NCBI RefSeq assembly: GCF_003977595.1
Contig: NZ_RYYR01000003.1
Location: 124,001-188,000, forward strand
Length of the DNA stretch: 64,000 bases
Direction of reading: 5' to 3'
Source of the DNA: Lysinibacillus antri
GTDB taxonomy: Bacteria > Bacillota > Bacilli > Bacillales_A > Planococcaceae
Positions 20,582 through 29,841 of this stretch are shown here, piece after piece; position 1 is the first letter of the stretch; every line of letters begins with the position of its first letter. The notes beneath the pieces were generated by a model. That model had not been told where the DNA came from and ran no database searches. It worked only from the letters and a program-made list of their open reading frames with translations. The translations under genes and the position numbers were made by a program.

Positions 20582-21850
20582 TTAGCGTGTGAAACTATAT
20601 TTTATTTGTTGACTCGCTTCTTTTATACCTGCTTCACATTTTTCAAGTAGTTCATCACAATATGCTTTATTACACAATAGACCAGGTTTAAATTGCAAAA
20701 CTCGATTGTCGAGCATTGAATAAATTGCCCATACTCCATGTTTGTATAAAGAACTCATCACATATTTAGCACCTTCTGGATGATCAAATTCAAGCCCCAT
20801 TACGACACCTAGTTGTCTTATGCCAACAAAGAAATCTGGATATTGTTGTTGAATACGTTCTAGTCCTGATCTTAAATATCTAGCTACATAATCAACATTT
20901 TTAACTACTTGTGGACGTTGGGAAATTTCTAATACTTTACTTGCGACGACACATCCTAGTTCAGCACCACCAAATGTAGAGATATGTGCTAGTCCATCCT
21001 CATTCATCCATCCACCGGCGCGTTCATTTACCACTGTTGCCGCAATTGGATAGATGCCGCCACCAAGACCTTTTGCAGTAACTAAAATATCCGGTTTTAC
21101 ACCATAATGTTCTATTCCCCATAGCTTGCCCGTTCGCATTAACCCAGTTTGTACTTCATCTGCTATATATACGGAACCATAGCGCTCACACATTGCTTTG
21201 ACCGTTGCTAAGTAATTTTGTAATGGTAGTGGAAATCCATACGTTGCTGGGATTGTTTCAATGATGACACCCGCTACATCCCCTTTTGAAAGTTCTTGTT
21301 CCATTGCAGATAAATCGTTAAATGGTACATGAACAAATTCATTGGGATCCCCTTCACTAAGGAAAACTTTCGAATAACGTTCGTTTCCTAATGAGACAGC
21401 TAACCCTGTATGGCCATGATAGCCATTCTTAATGGATATAAATTTTTTACGTTTCGTTGCATACCGCGCACACTTTAACGCCACATCAATTGCTTCACTA
21501 CCACCACTTGAGAAAATCGTATACTTTAAACCCTCTGGCGTACATTGCGCTAGTTGTTCAGCAAGTTGTGCCCTTGTAATGGATGGGAAATGATGATTCC
21601 CAATATCAAAATAATTCGTTGCCTCAAGTAATGCTTCAATTAATTCAGGATTTCGGTGTCCTAAGTTGAACGTGCCACCGTTTAAATGAACATTCATTAG
21701 TTTTTTTCCATCCATATCATAGAAGTAATATCCTTCTCTTTTGCCAATTACGAGATCAATTCCATCTTCTTGCCACTGTTTTGTTTTCCCTGGGTTCCAC
21801 CAATTAATTGATTTTTGTAAGATATCCTTTTTATTTTCGAAAAAATTCAT
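20582..21850 (-). CDS. Class III aminotransferase-fold PLP enzyme, probable amino alcohol phosphate phospho-lyase
   Basis: A 422-residue PLP enzyme with the class III signatures GGSEAIDVALKCAR near residue 115, IADEVQTGLMRTG near residue 230 and the PLP lysine in TAKGLGGGIYPIAA near residue 260. Members of this fold next to APH-type kinases eliminate phosphate and ammonia from phosphorylated amino alcohols to give an aldehyde. That reading fits this operon, where the aldehyde would feed the shell-associated enzymes. True aminotransferase activity remains possible. The ATG at 21850 has AAGGGTGG upstream; an earlier GTG overlaps that site. Confidence 0.85.
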   Translation of the reverse strand: MNFFENKKDILQKSINWWNPGKTKQWQEDGIDLVIGKREGYYFYDMDGKKLMNVHLNGGTFNLGHRNPELIEALLEATNYFDIGNHHFPSITRAQLAEQLAQCTPEGLKYTIFSSGGSEAIDVALKCARYATKRKKFISIKNGYHGHTGLAVSLGNERYSKVFLSEGDPNEFVHVPFNDLSAMEQELSKGDVAGVIIETIPATYGFPLPLQNYLATVKAMCERYGSVYIADEVQTGLMRTGKLWGIEHYGVKPDILVTAKGLGGGIYPIAATVVNERAGGWMNEDGLAHISTFGGAELGCVVASKVLEISQRPQVVKNVDYVARYLRSGLERIQQQYPDFFVGIRQLGVVMGLEFDHPEGAKYVMSSLYKHGVWAIYSMLDNRVLQFKPGLLCNKAYCDELLEKCEAGIKEASQQIKYSFTR

Positions 21851-21864
21851 TTCGTTCGCCACCC

Positions 21865-22656
21865 TTATATGATGAGATTTTCATATTTTTCACTAGCAAT
21901 TAAAAGATCAATTTGTAAATTGGATAATTTTTCTTGCCATTGAATAGAACAGTTTTTGTCTGTAATAATCATGGATGCATCTTTTAAGTCACAAATTTTC
22001 GCAAAAGTAGAAATGCCAAACTTTGTATGGTCTCCTAAAATAATGACGTTATCTGCTCGCTCAATCATTTTTTTAGAAATACTGGCACCAGGAATTTCAT
22101 AATCTGTTATCCCATCATTCAATGAGATTCCTCCAGCAGCAATAAATGCTTTTGAAGCTCGTATTTGATTAAAAAATAATTCTCCTAAAGGACCACCTGT
22201 AAATTTTTGCTCTTTTTCATATTCACCTCCTGAAAAAAGTATTTTTCCTGGAAAACATTCCGTTGCCAATAGTAAAACAGGGAGTGAATTTGTAATGATT
22301 GTTACGTTTTTTTTATCCGTTAAAAAACGAACCATTTCATAGGCTGTGGAACCATAACCGATAAAAATCACTTCACCATCTTCAACCATACTTGCAGCGG
22401 CTTTACATATTAGCCGCTTTTCTAAATTATTAATCATGACCTTTTGTTCAAACGATTGTTCAAACTGATTTTTCACCTTCACTGCACCGCCATAAACTTT
22501 GTGCAAGTACCCCTCCTTTTCCAATCGTTCCATATCTCGACGAATGGTTTCCCCCGAAACTTTTAAAATAGATTCTGCATCACTTACTTTAACTTTTCCA
22601 TTTAATTCTAATAGGTCTAAAATTACTTTTTTTCTTTCTTCAAATGAAAGTGACAA
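21865..22656 (-). CDS. DeoR-family transcriptional regulator
   Basis: The 263-residue protein has the DeoR N-terminal winged helix-turn-helix (VSDAESILKVSGETIRRDME, about residues 19-38). Its C-terminal sensor domain of the ISOCOT fold includes IGYGSTAYEMVRFL and FIAAGGISLNDGITDYEIPG. DeoR regulators usually repress a catabolic operon and respond to a phosphorylated intermediate, here perhaps the amino alcohol phosphate. It is the first gene of the accessory operon and probably autoregulated. The start is TTG with GGTGG five bases upstream. The gap to ileS contains the ileS terminator. Confidence 0.9.
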   Translation of the reverse strand: MSLSFEERKKVILDLLELNGKVKVSDAESILKVSGETIRRDMERLEKEGYLHKVYGGAVKVKNQFEQSFEQKVMINNLEKRLICKAAASMVEDGEVIFIGYGSTAYEMVRFLTDKKNVTIITNSLPVLLLATECFPGKILFSGGEYEKEQKFTGGPLGELFFNQIRASKAFIAAGGISLNDGITDYEIPGASISKKMIERADNVIILGDHTKFGISTFAKICDLKDASMIITDKNCSIQWQEKLSNLQIDLLIASEKYENLII

Positions 22657-22768
22657 TTTACCACCAACTTCAGTTTTAGTAATTCAATATATTCCACAAC
22701 ATCTCACAAGATTACACATTGTTATTTTTATTTATGTGGATTAGAGAGACTCGTTTCTTTATAAAGCA

Positions 22769-22808
22769 CAAAAAAAGTTAGTGATCCGTTAAGACCACTA
22801 ACTTTTTA
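22769..22808 (-). terminator. ileS terminator
   Basis: AAGTTAGTG and CACTAACTT pair over a 12-base loop and are followed on the minus strand by a T run. It starts four bases after the ileS stop and separates ileS from the accessory operon. A-rich and T-rich flanks on both sides could make it work in both directions. Confidence 0.85.
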
Positions 22809-22812
22809 TTAA

Positions 22813-25572
22813 TTATGCATAATGTTTTTCTACAACATCTGCACAACGGCTACATAATGAGGAATGTGCTTCGTGTGAGCCTACTGTTTCTGAGTATGAC
22901 CAGCAACGTTCACATTTTTCACCTTCTGCTTTTTCAACAACAATTGCAGTTTGCTCTAAGATAAGGGCATTTTCTGGTGCACTCTCTTTTGATCCAACTA
23001 CAACTAATTGTGAAACGATACAGCTTTGTGCAAAGTTAACAGATGCATCATTTAATAACTGTGCCACATCTGGATTTGCGTAAATCGTCACTTTTGCTTC
23101 TAATGACTTACCAATTGTTTTGGCATTACGCGCTTCCTCTAATGCTTTTAACACTTCGTCACGAAGCTCAATTACGTTTTCCCATTTCGTGCGTAATTCT
23201 GGGAAGTTACTACGTTCGTCAACTTTTGGGAAATCCGTTAATTGTACGGATGCTTCTTCTGCATTTAGGTAAGACCATAATTCATCTGTTGTATGCGGTA
23301 AAATTGGTGTTAACACTTTTAATAAAGTTAACAGTGTATCGTACATTACTGTTTGCATTGCACGACGCTCTTTACTATCTACTGCCTCGATATATACAAC
23401 ATCTTTTGCAACATCTAAATACAATGCAGATAATTCCACTGCCACAAAGTTATTAATCGTATGGTAAACAGATGCAAACTCATATCGATCATAAGCATTG
23501 CGCACTTGTTTCAATACATCCTGCAAGCGCATATACATGTATTGATCCATTTCGCGTAACTCTTCATAAGCTACACGATTTGTTTCAGGATTGAAATCCG
23601 AAACGTTCCCGTGTAGGAAACGAAGCGTATTACGAATTTTACGATATACTTCCGAAATTTGTTTTAGCATATCCATAGAAATACGTACATCGCCTGTATA
23701 ATCCACAGAAGCAACCCATAGACGAAGAATGTCTGCTCCGTATTGGTTCATTACTTTCTCAGGAATGATAACATTTCCTAAAGATTTACTCATTTTACGG
23801 CCGTCCCCATCAAGAACGAATCCGTGCGTTAAAAGCCCTTTATATGGAGCATATCCATTAATCGCAACAGAAGTGATTAATGAAGAGTTGAACCATCCAC
23901 GGTGTTGGTCAGAACCTTCAAGATATAGATCCGCTGGGTATTTCATGCCACGTTCTACAAGCACACCTTGGTGAGATGAGCCAGAATCGAACCATACGTC
24001 CATAATGTCATTTTCTTTTGAGAACTTACCATTTGGACTACCTGGGTGTGTGAAGCCTTCTGGTAATAAATCTTTCGCCTCACGTTGGAACCAAATATTT
24101 GAACCGTGCTCACGGAATAACTTTGAAACGTGAGCAATCGTTTCTGGTGTAATAATTTCTTCTCCACTTTCTGCATAGAACACAGGAATTGGAACACCCC
24201 ATGCACGTTGACGAGAAATACACCAGTCACCACGGTCACGAATCATGTTATACAGTCGAGTTTCACCCCATGCTGGAGTAAATGTTGTATCTTCTACCGC
24301 TTTTAATAGCTCTCCACGGAATGCCTCTACAGAACAGAACCATTGTGGCGTCGCACGATAAATAACCGGTTTTTTCGTACGCCAGTCATGTGGGTATGAG
24401 TGCGTGAAGAAAGATAATTTTTCGAGTGCGCCTACTTCATTTAATTTTTCTGTGATCACTTTATTTGCATCATCGTAGAATAACCCTTCAAATCCTGGTG
24501 CTTCATGTGTATAGCAACCTTGGTCATTTACTGGACTTAATACTTCTAAGCCATATTTTTTACTAACCATGAAGTCGTCTTCCCCGTGACCAGGTGCCGT
24601 ATGAACACATCCAGTACCTGCTTCCGTTGTTACATGATCACCAACCATGATCAGTGAGTCACGGTCATAAATCGGATGTTTTGCCACGACATATTCTAAT
24701 TGTTCGCCTTTTACTTCTTGAACAACTTCTGGATTTTCCCATTCTAACGTCTCAGAAACGGATTGTAATAAGTCTTTGGCAATAATGAATTTTTTGTCAT
24801 TCACTGCAACTACTACATACGTAATTTCTGGATTTAATGAAATCCCTAAGTTAGCTGGAATTGTCCAAGGTGTTGTCGTCCAAATGATGAATTTTGCATC
24901 TTCTGGCACTACCCCTTTTGCATCCTTGATTTCAAAACTTACATAAATCGATGGTGATTTAATATCTTTATATTCAATTTCAGCTTCTGCTAAAGCCGAT
25001 TCAGATGACGGTGACCAATATACTGGTTTTAATCCTTTGTAGATATAGCCTTTTTCCGCCATTTTACCGAACACTTCAATTTGGCGTGATTCGAATTCTG
25101 GTTTTAACGTGATGTATGGATTTTCCCAATCGCCGCGCACGCCTAAACGTCTAAATTGAGCTTTTTGATTTTCGATTTGTTCGTAAGCATATTTTTCACA
25201 AAGCTCACGGAATTCTGCAACAGTTAATTCTTTACGCTTTACACCTTTATTCGTTAAAGCTTGCTCGATTGGTAAACCATGCGTATCCCAACCAGGAACA
25301 TAAGGTACATGATAACCTGTCATAGAACGATGACGAGTGATCATGTCTTTAATGACTTTGTTTAACGCGTGACCGATATGGATATCTCCATTGGCATACG
25401 GAGGACCGTCATGTAAAACGAAATGAGGGCGATCCTTTGTGCGTTCATTTACGAGTGTGTTAATATCCATCTCGTTCCATTTTTCTTGCATTTTTGGTTC
25501 ATTTGCTGGTAAATTTCCGCGCATTGGGAAATCTGTCTTTGGCATTAATAACGTGTCTTTATACTCTACCAT
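22813..25572 (-). CDS. ileS: Isoleucyl-tRNA synthetase
   Basis: IleRS (919 residues) charges tRNA-Ile and edits valine. The class I HIGH motif is in [12 protein letters not shown] near residue 65 and the KMSKS loop in [11 protein letters not shown] near residue 595. The C-terminal zinc site has CERCW and CSRC near residues 890-910, as in the bacterial (mupirocin-sensitive) type of IleRS. It is preceded by a T-box leader and a strong promoter and followed by its own terminator, so it is probably a single-gene unit. Confidence 0.97.
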   Translation of the reverse strand: MVEYKDTLLMPKTDFPMRGNLPANEPKMQEKWNEMDINTLVNERTKDRPHFVLHDGPPYANGDIHIGHALNKVIKDMITRHRSMTGYHVPYVPGWDTHGLPIEQALTNKGVKRKELTVAEFRELCEKYAYEQIENQKAQFRRLGVRGDWENPYITLKPEFESRQIEVFGKMAEKGYIYKGLKPVYWSPSSESALAEAEIEYKDIKSPSIYVSFEIKDAKGVVPEDAKFIIWTTTPWTIPANLGISLNPEITYVVVAVNDKKFIIAKDLLQSVSETLEWENPEVVQEVKGEQLEYVVAKHPIYDRDSLIMVGDHVTTEAGTGCVHTAPGHGEDDFMVSKKYGLEVLSPVNDQGCYTHEAPGFEGLFYDDANKVITEKLNEVGALEKLSFFTHSYPHDWRTKKPVIYRATPQWFCSVEAFRGELLKAVEDTTFTPAWGETRLYNMIRDRGDWCISRQRAWGVPIPVFYAESGEEIITPETIAHVSKLFREHGSNIWFQREAKDLLPEGFTHPGSPNGKFSKENDIMDVWFDSGSSHQGVLVERGMKYPADLYLEGSDQHRGWFNSSLITSVAINGYAPYKGLLTHGFVLDGDGRKMSKSLGNVIIPEKVMNQYGADILRLWVASVDYTGDVRISMDMLKQISEVYRKIRNTLRFLHGNVSDFNPETNRVAYEELREMDQYMYMRLQDVLKQVRNAYDRYEFASVYHTINNFVAVELSALYLDVAKDVVYIEAVDSKERRAMQTVMYDTLLTLLKVLTPILPHTTDELWSYLNAEEASVQLTDFPKVDERSNFPELRTKWENVIELRDEVLKALEEARNAKTIGKSLEAKVTIYANPDVAQLLNDASVNFAQSCIVSQLVVVGSKESAPENALILEQTAIVVEKAEGEKCERCWSYSETVGSHEAHSSLCSRCADVVEKHYA

Positions 25573-25600
25573 TCCAATATCCTCCTAAATTAAATTGAAT

Positions 25601-25890
25601 TAAAAAAAGTTCCCCATCCCAAAAAGGGACGAGAAACTATTACTCGTGGTACCACCCTAATTTGCAAAATCGACGTAGCAAAAAACGATCGAAATTACCT
25701 CTTAGACACTATAACGTCGTGTTAGACGAAATTACTTACTGAACGCATTTATTTTTCAGTAATTTAGTTCAGGAGTGATTTTCTTTTTGAATGCTTCGTT
25801 CGAGCTTTCACCACCCTCGAATCGCTAAAATCCACTTTCAAAAATACTGTCTCCATCAATACTATTGAAATATATAAAAATCCATACTTG
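25601..25890 (-). promoter_or_regulatory. T-box riboswitch of ileS
   Basis: The minus-strand leader contains the T-box sequence AGGGTGGTACCACG (25645-25658), followed by a terminator stem (GTCCC/GGGAT region) and a T run at 25602-25608. Upstream an ATC triplet at about 25777-25779 in AAAATCACTCC is in a suitable place for the isoleucine specifier codon. Uncharged tRNA-Ile would pair with the specifier and the T-box and allow readthrough. The antiterminator bulge sequence TGG is within the T-box. Confidence 0.92.
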
Positions 25891-25896
25891 AATATC

Positions 25897-25925
25897 AGTA
25901 TATGGAAATCGACAAAATCAGTCAA
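25897..25925 (-). promoter_or_regulatory. Sigma-A promoter of ileS
   Basis: On the minus strand TTGACT (25920-25925) and TATACT (25897-25902) are separated by 17 bases. The start of transcription near 25890 marks the beginning of the T-box leader. Confidence 0.85.
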
Positions 25926-25931
25926 GTATAA

Positions 25932-26089
25932 AGAAAAGCGAAGAACGCTCGTTCAGCTCCGAAAAAAACTGGAGGGGCTGGCAAGAGGGCGCCTTTTGCC
26001 CTTGCAGATAGCACCGAAGTTTTCGAGGAGCTAGCGTTCGCAGCTAGACAATCAGAAAAGCGAAGGGGCTAGCACCTGAAGCTTGACAC
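25932..26089. repeat. Intergenic palindromic repeat (AAAAGCG...AGCTAGAC family), extended copy
   Basis: The stretch starts with AGAAAAGCGAAGAACGCTCG and contains a later inverted arm TTTTCGAGGAGCTAGCGTTC, followed by GCAGCTAGAC, so it can fold into a long hairpin. An inner palindrome (GGGCGCC/GGCAAGAGGGCGCC...) and a second partial AAAAGCGAAGGGGCTAGC unit follow. Related copies occur at 29304-29371 and in partial form at 61922-61970 and 62805-62850. It fills the gap between divIVA and the ileS promoter. Confidence 0.65.
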
Positions 26090-26101
26090 TTTTCTAAAAA
26101 A

Positions 26102-26656
26102 TTATAAAAGATTACTTAACTCATCTTTTGATACTTCAAATCCATCTTCATCTTCGTTTCGATGATGGTTTTGAATGTTTGTTAAACTTACATCATACTC
26201 CATTAAATGATCCCAATCATCCGTGTTTAATAAATCAAGTTGAGCCTCTACTAACATTTTAAAACGATTACGGAATACTTTTGATTGTTTTTTTAGCTCG
26301 TCAATTTCAATTGCGATTTTACGTGCTTTTCCTAATGCATCGTTCACAATACGGTCCGCATTCTTTTCGGCTTCTTTAATAATTAATTTGGATTCTTGTT
26401 GTGAGTTACGTCGAACTTCTTCTGCTGCCTCTTGTGCAACGACAATTGACTTTTGCAGTGTCTCTTCTAATGTATTGTAACGACTCATCTGCTCGGACAT
26501 CGATTTTACCTTTTCTTCGAGCTCTTTTTTCTCACGCAATATGATTTCATAATCTTTTATTATCTGATCAAGAAATTCATTTACTTCGTCTTCAGCATAA
26601 CCGCGAAAACCTCGAGTAAACTCTTTATTATGTATATCAAGAGGTGATAATGGCAT
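26102..26656 (-). CDS. divIVA: Cell division / polar scaffold protein DivIVA
   Basis: DivIVA (184 residues) binds negatively curved membrane at the septum and poles and recruits division, secretion and sporulation factors. The membrane-binding N terminus is typical (PLDIHNKEFTRGFRGYAEDE, about residues 5-24, with the phenylalanine/arginine tip). Long coiled coils follow (about residues 30-145). It sits between ylmH and ileS as in B. subtilis. AAAGGAGTG lies upstream of the ATG. Confidence 0.94.
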   Translation of the reverse strand: MPLSPLDIHNKEFTRGFRGYAEDEVNEFLDQIIKDYEIILREKKELEEKVKSMSEQMSRYNTLEETLQKSIVVAQEAAEEVRRNSQQESKLIIKEAEKNADRIVNDALGKARKIAIEIDELKKQSKVFRNRFKMLVEAQLDLLNTDDWDHLMEYDVSLTNIQNHHRNEDEDGFEVSKDELSNLL

Positions 26657-26695
26657 TTGTCAACACTCCTTTTCTCGTTTAAACTAGATAACCAT

Positions 26696-26723
26696 ATTAT
26701 AACTCGGTAACTAACAGATGACA
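26696..26723 (-). promoter_or_regulatory. Possible promoter of divIVA
   Basis: A perfect TATAAT is present on the minus strand (26696-26701), 40 bases before the divIVA start. The -35 region at the right distance is poor (TGTCAT, 26718-26723), so the promoter is tentative. Confidence 0.3.
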
Positions 26724-26754
26724 TCAAAAATTCGTATTTTTTTACTTTAATTGA

Positions 26755-27540
26755 TTATTTTTGCTCTAAACGTCCTATTTGAAGTCGAATTTTATCTTTT
26801 TTTGTTCGTCCTTCTGTCATAAGAACTTTCAATCTTCCAAACCCTCTTGCTGAAATGATATCCCCTTCTTGAATTTCAAAAGAAGTGTCTTCACGAACAG
26901 ACCAGTTCACTTTCACCTTGCCTGCTAATATTAATGCTTGAGATTTTTGTCTTGAAAGATTCATAACAGTAGCGAGGATTACGTCTAAACGCATAGAAGC
27001 AACAGTATAGGATTTATCTACCCATTCTTCGACCATTTGAATTAGATTTGACGCATCTTTTATTGACTCTACTCTTACTTTCGCTTTACCAATACTCGTA
27101 AGATTTACTTTAACGTATTCTTCCACTTCTTTTGCTACTGCAAATTGGATTGTTTCACCATCAATATGGATATCCCCAAATTTACTACGCCCTAAACCTA
27201 TAGATAGCAAAGCTCCTAATACATCCGGATGTTTTAATTGAATAAATTTAGAAGGATAATGAATTGAACATATTGTAATTTGATAATCTTCAAAAGTAGG
27301 TTCGAAATAATTTGGATAGATTAACAGTCGTTGTCGTTCCGCTTCCAAAAATCCACCTTCCGATTTTACTAGGAGCTCACCACTTTGCCCAATAATCGAA
27401 TGCACAATAAACCGTTCCCGTGGATCTAAAAAATCACATAATTTTGGTGAAAATCGATCTTCTACCTCTCGTTGCCACCCAATCACTTTTTCAATAAAAG
27501 GTTGTTCTTCTTTGCGAAAATGTTGTATTACATGTTCCAT
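26755..27540 (-). CDS. ylmH: S4-domain RNA-binding protein YlmH
   Basis: This 261-residue protein has a C-terminal S4 RNA-binding domain (about residues 180-245: ASMRLDVILATVMNLSRQKS) and an N-terminal domain typical of YlmH. YlmH family proteins are linked to ribosome quality control and binding of peptidyl-tRNA-50S complexes, and the gene is a conserved neighbour of divIVA. AGAGAG precedes the ATG. The terminator at 27643-27668 separates it from ylmG, so some of its expression may come from a promoter in that gap. Confidence 0.88.
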   Translation of the reverse strand: MEHVIQHFRKEEQPFIEKVIGWQREVEDRFSPKLCDFLDPRERFIVHSIIGQSGELLVKSEGGFLEAERQRLLIYPNYFEPTFEDYQITICSIHYPSKFIQLKHPDVLGALLSIGLGRSKFGDIHIDGETIQFAVAKEVEEYVKVNLTSIGKAKVRVESIKDASNLIQMVEEWVDKSYTVASMRLDVILATVMNLSRQKSQALILAGKVKVNWSVREDTSFEIQEGDIISARGFGRLKVLMTEGRTKKDKIRLQIGRLEQK

Positions 27541-27642
27541 TTTGTCAGCTCTCTTTTATACAATGTATTATATTATTTCCCAAATAGAATAAATTATAAG
27601 AAATGTGCAGTCTATTGGCTCATTCTACCAAATCTTTAATGT

Positions 27643-27668
27643 AAAAAAACCCCCACTTTTGTAGGGGA
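27643..27668 (-). terminator. Terminator after ylmG
   Basis: On the minus strand CTCCCCTAC and GTGGGGG pair with one bulge around AAAA and are followed by seven T. It immediately follows the ylmG stop. Confidence 0.7.
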
Positions 27669-27672
27669 GATG

Positions 27673-27951
27673 TTAGAACATATTATATAAGTTTAACACA
27701 ACAATTCTTACACCGCGTTCGATAAAGTTTAATAAAAAAATTGCAACAATCGGTGAAATATCAATCATGCCAATTGGCGGAATAAATTTTCTAAAGAAGC
27801 CTAAATATGGTTCACATAACTTACCCAGCAGTCGGCCAAATGATGACTCTTGTGCTGCCGGTACCCAAGACATAAGAATGTAAATAATTAGCATAAAAGA
27901 ATAGATTGAAAAGGCCATTGAAATGATATTAAGAATAGATACAAATGCCAT
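27673..27951 (-). CDS. ylmG: YggT-family membrane protein YlmG
   Basis: A 92-residue integral membrane protein with two hydrophobic helices (about residues 5-30 and 60-85) and the family signature ILMSWVP near residue 27, followed by CEPYLGFFRKFIPPIGMIDISPI. YggT/YlmG proteins occur in sepF-divIVA clusters and affect membrane or division organisation; the molecular role is not established. The spacing between GAGGG and the ATG is rather long (12 bases). Confidence 0.88.
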   Translation of the reverse strand: MAFVSILNIISMAFSIYSFMLIIYILMSWVPAAQESSFGRLLGKLCEPYLGFFRKFIPPIGMIDISPIVAIFLLNFIERGVRIVVLNLYNMF

Positions 27952-28053
27952 AAAAATAAATTACCCTCTTTACTTTTAATTTAGCTTCTTTTTTATATTA
28001 CATGTCCAAAACATATAATTTAGAAGCTAACTTCATCCTTAACAGAAATGAAG

Positions 28054-28536
28054 TTAATGATCGTCATATAAATAATTTGATATTTCGCCTGAAACTTCAA
28101 CATTATCAGGTGTGCATAAGAAAATATCATTTCCGATTCGTTGGATATCTCCACCCAGTGCATAAACAGTTCCACTTAAAAAGTCGATAATACGTATTCC
28201 TGCTTCACGATCAATTCTTTGTAAATTTACGATAATCGCACGTTTACTTTTTAAATGGTCTGAAATATCTTGCGCTTCTGCATAAACACGGGGTTCGACA
28301 ATGACAACTTTTGATTGTTTTAATGAATTAGTCGAATTAGCCGCTTGTAAACTCACGACATTGTGATGTTGATGATTCGTTTCAATTTCCACAACTTTTC
28401 GTTCCTTTTTTGGTCGAGACTTAACGATCGGTTGCTCTTTTACGATATTAATTGGCTGATTTGAGGTTTCAACTTCTTGTACTTCTTCCTCTTCTTCAAG
28501 GTAAAAGAAATTTTTAATTTTGTTTTTCATACTCAA
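28054..28536 (-). CDS. sepF: Cell division protein SepF
   Basis: SepF (160 residues) polymerises and bundles FtsZ filaments and anchors them to the membrane. The N-terminal amphipathic helix starts [18 protein letters not shown], and the TTG start is kept because it reproduces the MSMKNK start of the B. subtilis protein. A charged linker follows, then the FtsZ-binding beta-sandwich (about residues 70-150) with [17 protein letters not shown] and [18 protein letters not shown]. It lies between ylmE and ylmG in the conserved order. Confidence 0.93.
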   Translation of the reverse strand: MSMKNKIKNFFYLEEEEEVQEVETSNQPINIVKEQPIVKSRPKKERKVVEIETNHQHHNVVSLQAANSTNSLKQSKVVIVEPRVYAEAQDISDHLKSKRAIIVNLQRIDREAGIRIIDFLSGTVYALGGDIQRIGNDIFLCTPDNVEVSGEISNYLYDDH

Positions 28537-28553
28537 TCTCGATCCCCTCTTTT

Positions 28554-29222
28554 CTATCCAACAAGAGCTGTTCCAATTCTTACAAATGTTGCGCCTTCTT
28601 CAACTGCTATTTCGAAGTCATTTGACATCCCCATGGAAAGTTCCTCACAAGGTGCAAAAGGTAAACTTAACTTAACAACTTCTTGTTGTAGATTTTTTAA
28701 ATCCCGGAAAACTTTACGTATTACCGTTTCATCGTCTGTATTTGGTGCCATGGTCATTAAACCAATAATACGAATCTTATCGTATTGTTGTAGGCTTTTA
28801 ATAAATGGAATAACTTCCTCTGTACTAAGTCCATGCTTTGACTCTTCACCTGAAACATTGGCTTGAATAAAGCAATTAACTGGATTGATTGCTCGTTTAT
28901 TTATTTCCTCTGCTAAACTTAATCTGTCTAAGGAGTGAAGATAGTCTATTTCATTGATCACTTGTTTTACTTTTCTTGTTTGTAGACTGCCGATATAATG
29001 CCATTTTGCTTGATTATTAAATTCGCCCTTTTTTGTTAATAATCCTTCTGGACGATTTTCTCCAAGATGAATTAAACCTGCTTCGATTGCTTCAGAAGTT
29101 CGTTCAATCGACACTTGTTTTGTTACTGCAATAATTTTCACATCTTGTGTTACTTGTGCTCTTTTTTTCGCTTCATTAATTTTTTCGTTAATACTTTCCA
29201 AATTATGAATAATCTTTGTCAC
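28554..29222 (-). CDS. ylmE: YggS-family pyridoxal phosphate homeostasis protein (YlmE)
   Basis: The 222-residue protein is an alanine-racemase-fold PLP carrier with the PLP lysine in IIAVTKQVS near residue 34 and the family signature [10 protein letters not shown] near residue 82. It buffers free PLP and does not catalyse a known reaction. The start is GTG with GGGAATAAC upstream. In B. subtilis ylmD lies immediately upstream; here that place is taken by a repeat (29304-29371). Confidence 0.9.
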   Translation of the reverse strand: MTKIIHNLESINEKINEAKKRAQVTQDVKIIAVTKQVSIERTSEAIEAGLIHLGENRPEGLLTKKGEFNNQAKWHYIGSLQTRKVKQVINEIDYLHSLDRLSLAEEINKRAINPVNCFIQANVSGEESKHGLSTEEVIPFIKSLQQYDKIRIIGLMTMAPNTDDETVIRKVFRDLKNLQQEVVKLSLPFAPCEELSMGMSNDFEIAVEEGATFVRIGTALVG

Positions 29223-29303
29223 GTTATTCCCAACTTTACATCAATAGTTTCCTTCATTGTATCAATCTGTATAGTAATTTTCAATGAATAGCACGACCTA
29301 ATT

Positions 29304-29371
29304 AGAAAAGCGAAAGGCGCTCGCTCAGCTACAAAAATTTTTTCGAAAGGAGCTAGCGCCTCTAGCTAGAC
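29304..29371. repeat. Intergenic palindromic repeat (AAAAGCG...AGCTAGAC family)
   Basis: The copy runs from AGAAAAGCGAAAGGCGCTCG to GGAGCTAGCGCCTCTAGCTAGAC. Its arms AGGCGCTCGCT and AGCTAGCGCCT are inverted around TACAAAAATTTTTTCGA, giving a long hairpin. It matches the arrangement of the copy at 25932-26089. Confidence 0.7.
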
Positions 29372-29408
29372 ACTATTCAACCTTCTAAAAATTTATACTT
29401 ATTTCCTA

Positions 29409-29645
29409 TTAAGAAAGCTCTCTCACAAGAATGACATCTTTACCTACTACTAAAATATCACTAATCAGGACTTTTCTCACATGTTCATCACTTTGCAAAA
29501 ACGACATAAACTTTTTTGGCTCTGCTACTAGAAAGGCAATAATATTCCCCGTTTTTTCACAAACTTCTGCATCAATAATATATCCAATAAATCGACCATT
29601 ACCCGCTTCGATAATCTCCTTTTGTTGCACAGCTGAAAAGCGCAT
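29409..29645 (-). CDS. ylmC: YlmC/YmxH-family PRC-barrel protein
   Basis: This 78-residue PRC-barrel-like protein starts MRFSAVQQKEIIEAGNGRFIG and has the beta-rich pattern of the YlmC/YmxH sporulation-associated family. It lies between sigG and the ylm genes as in B. subtilis, where the gene is often co-expressed with sigG. The function is unknown. A long non-coding gap (29646-30293) separates it from sigG. Confidence 0.88.
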   Translation of the reverse strand: MRFSAVQQKEIIEAGNGRFIGYIIDAEVCEKTGNIIAFLVAEPKKFMSFLQSDEHVRKVLISDILVVGKDVILVRELS

Positions 29646-29841
29646 AAAATCTCCTTTCTATAATAAATTCTCAAAAATACATTTTTATATCATATATATG
29701 TTGAAAGAATTCCGATTACTAAAAACTTTTCATAAGAAAGTGGCTGCTTAATAAGTGGCATGTTCCCAATTAGGTAGACAAATGAAACATAAAAAAACTA
29801 CTTTCATTATTGTTATTAGTAATTCAAAAAAGTATTACTTA

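Noticed and set aside
25601-25890. Other T-box leaders in the window
   Set aside because: The GGTGGTACC core was found only upstream of ileS; other aminoacylation or amino acid genes are absent.
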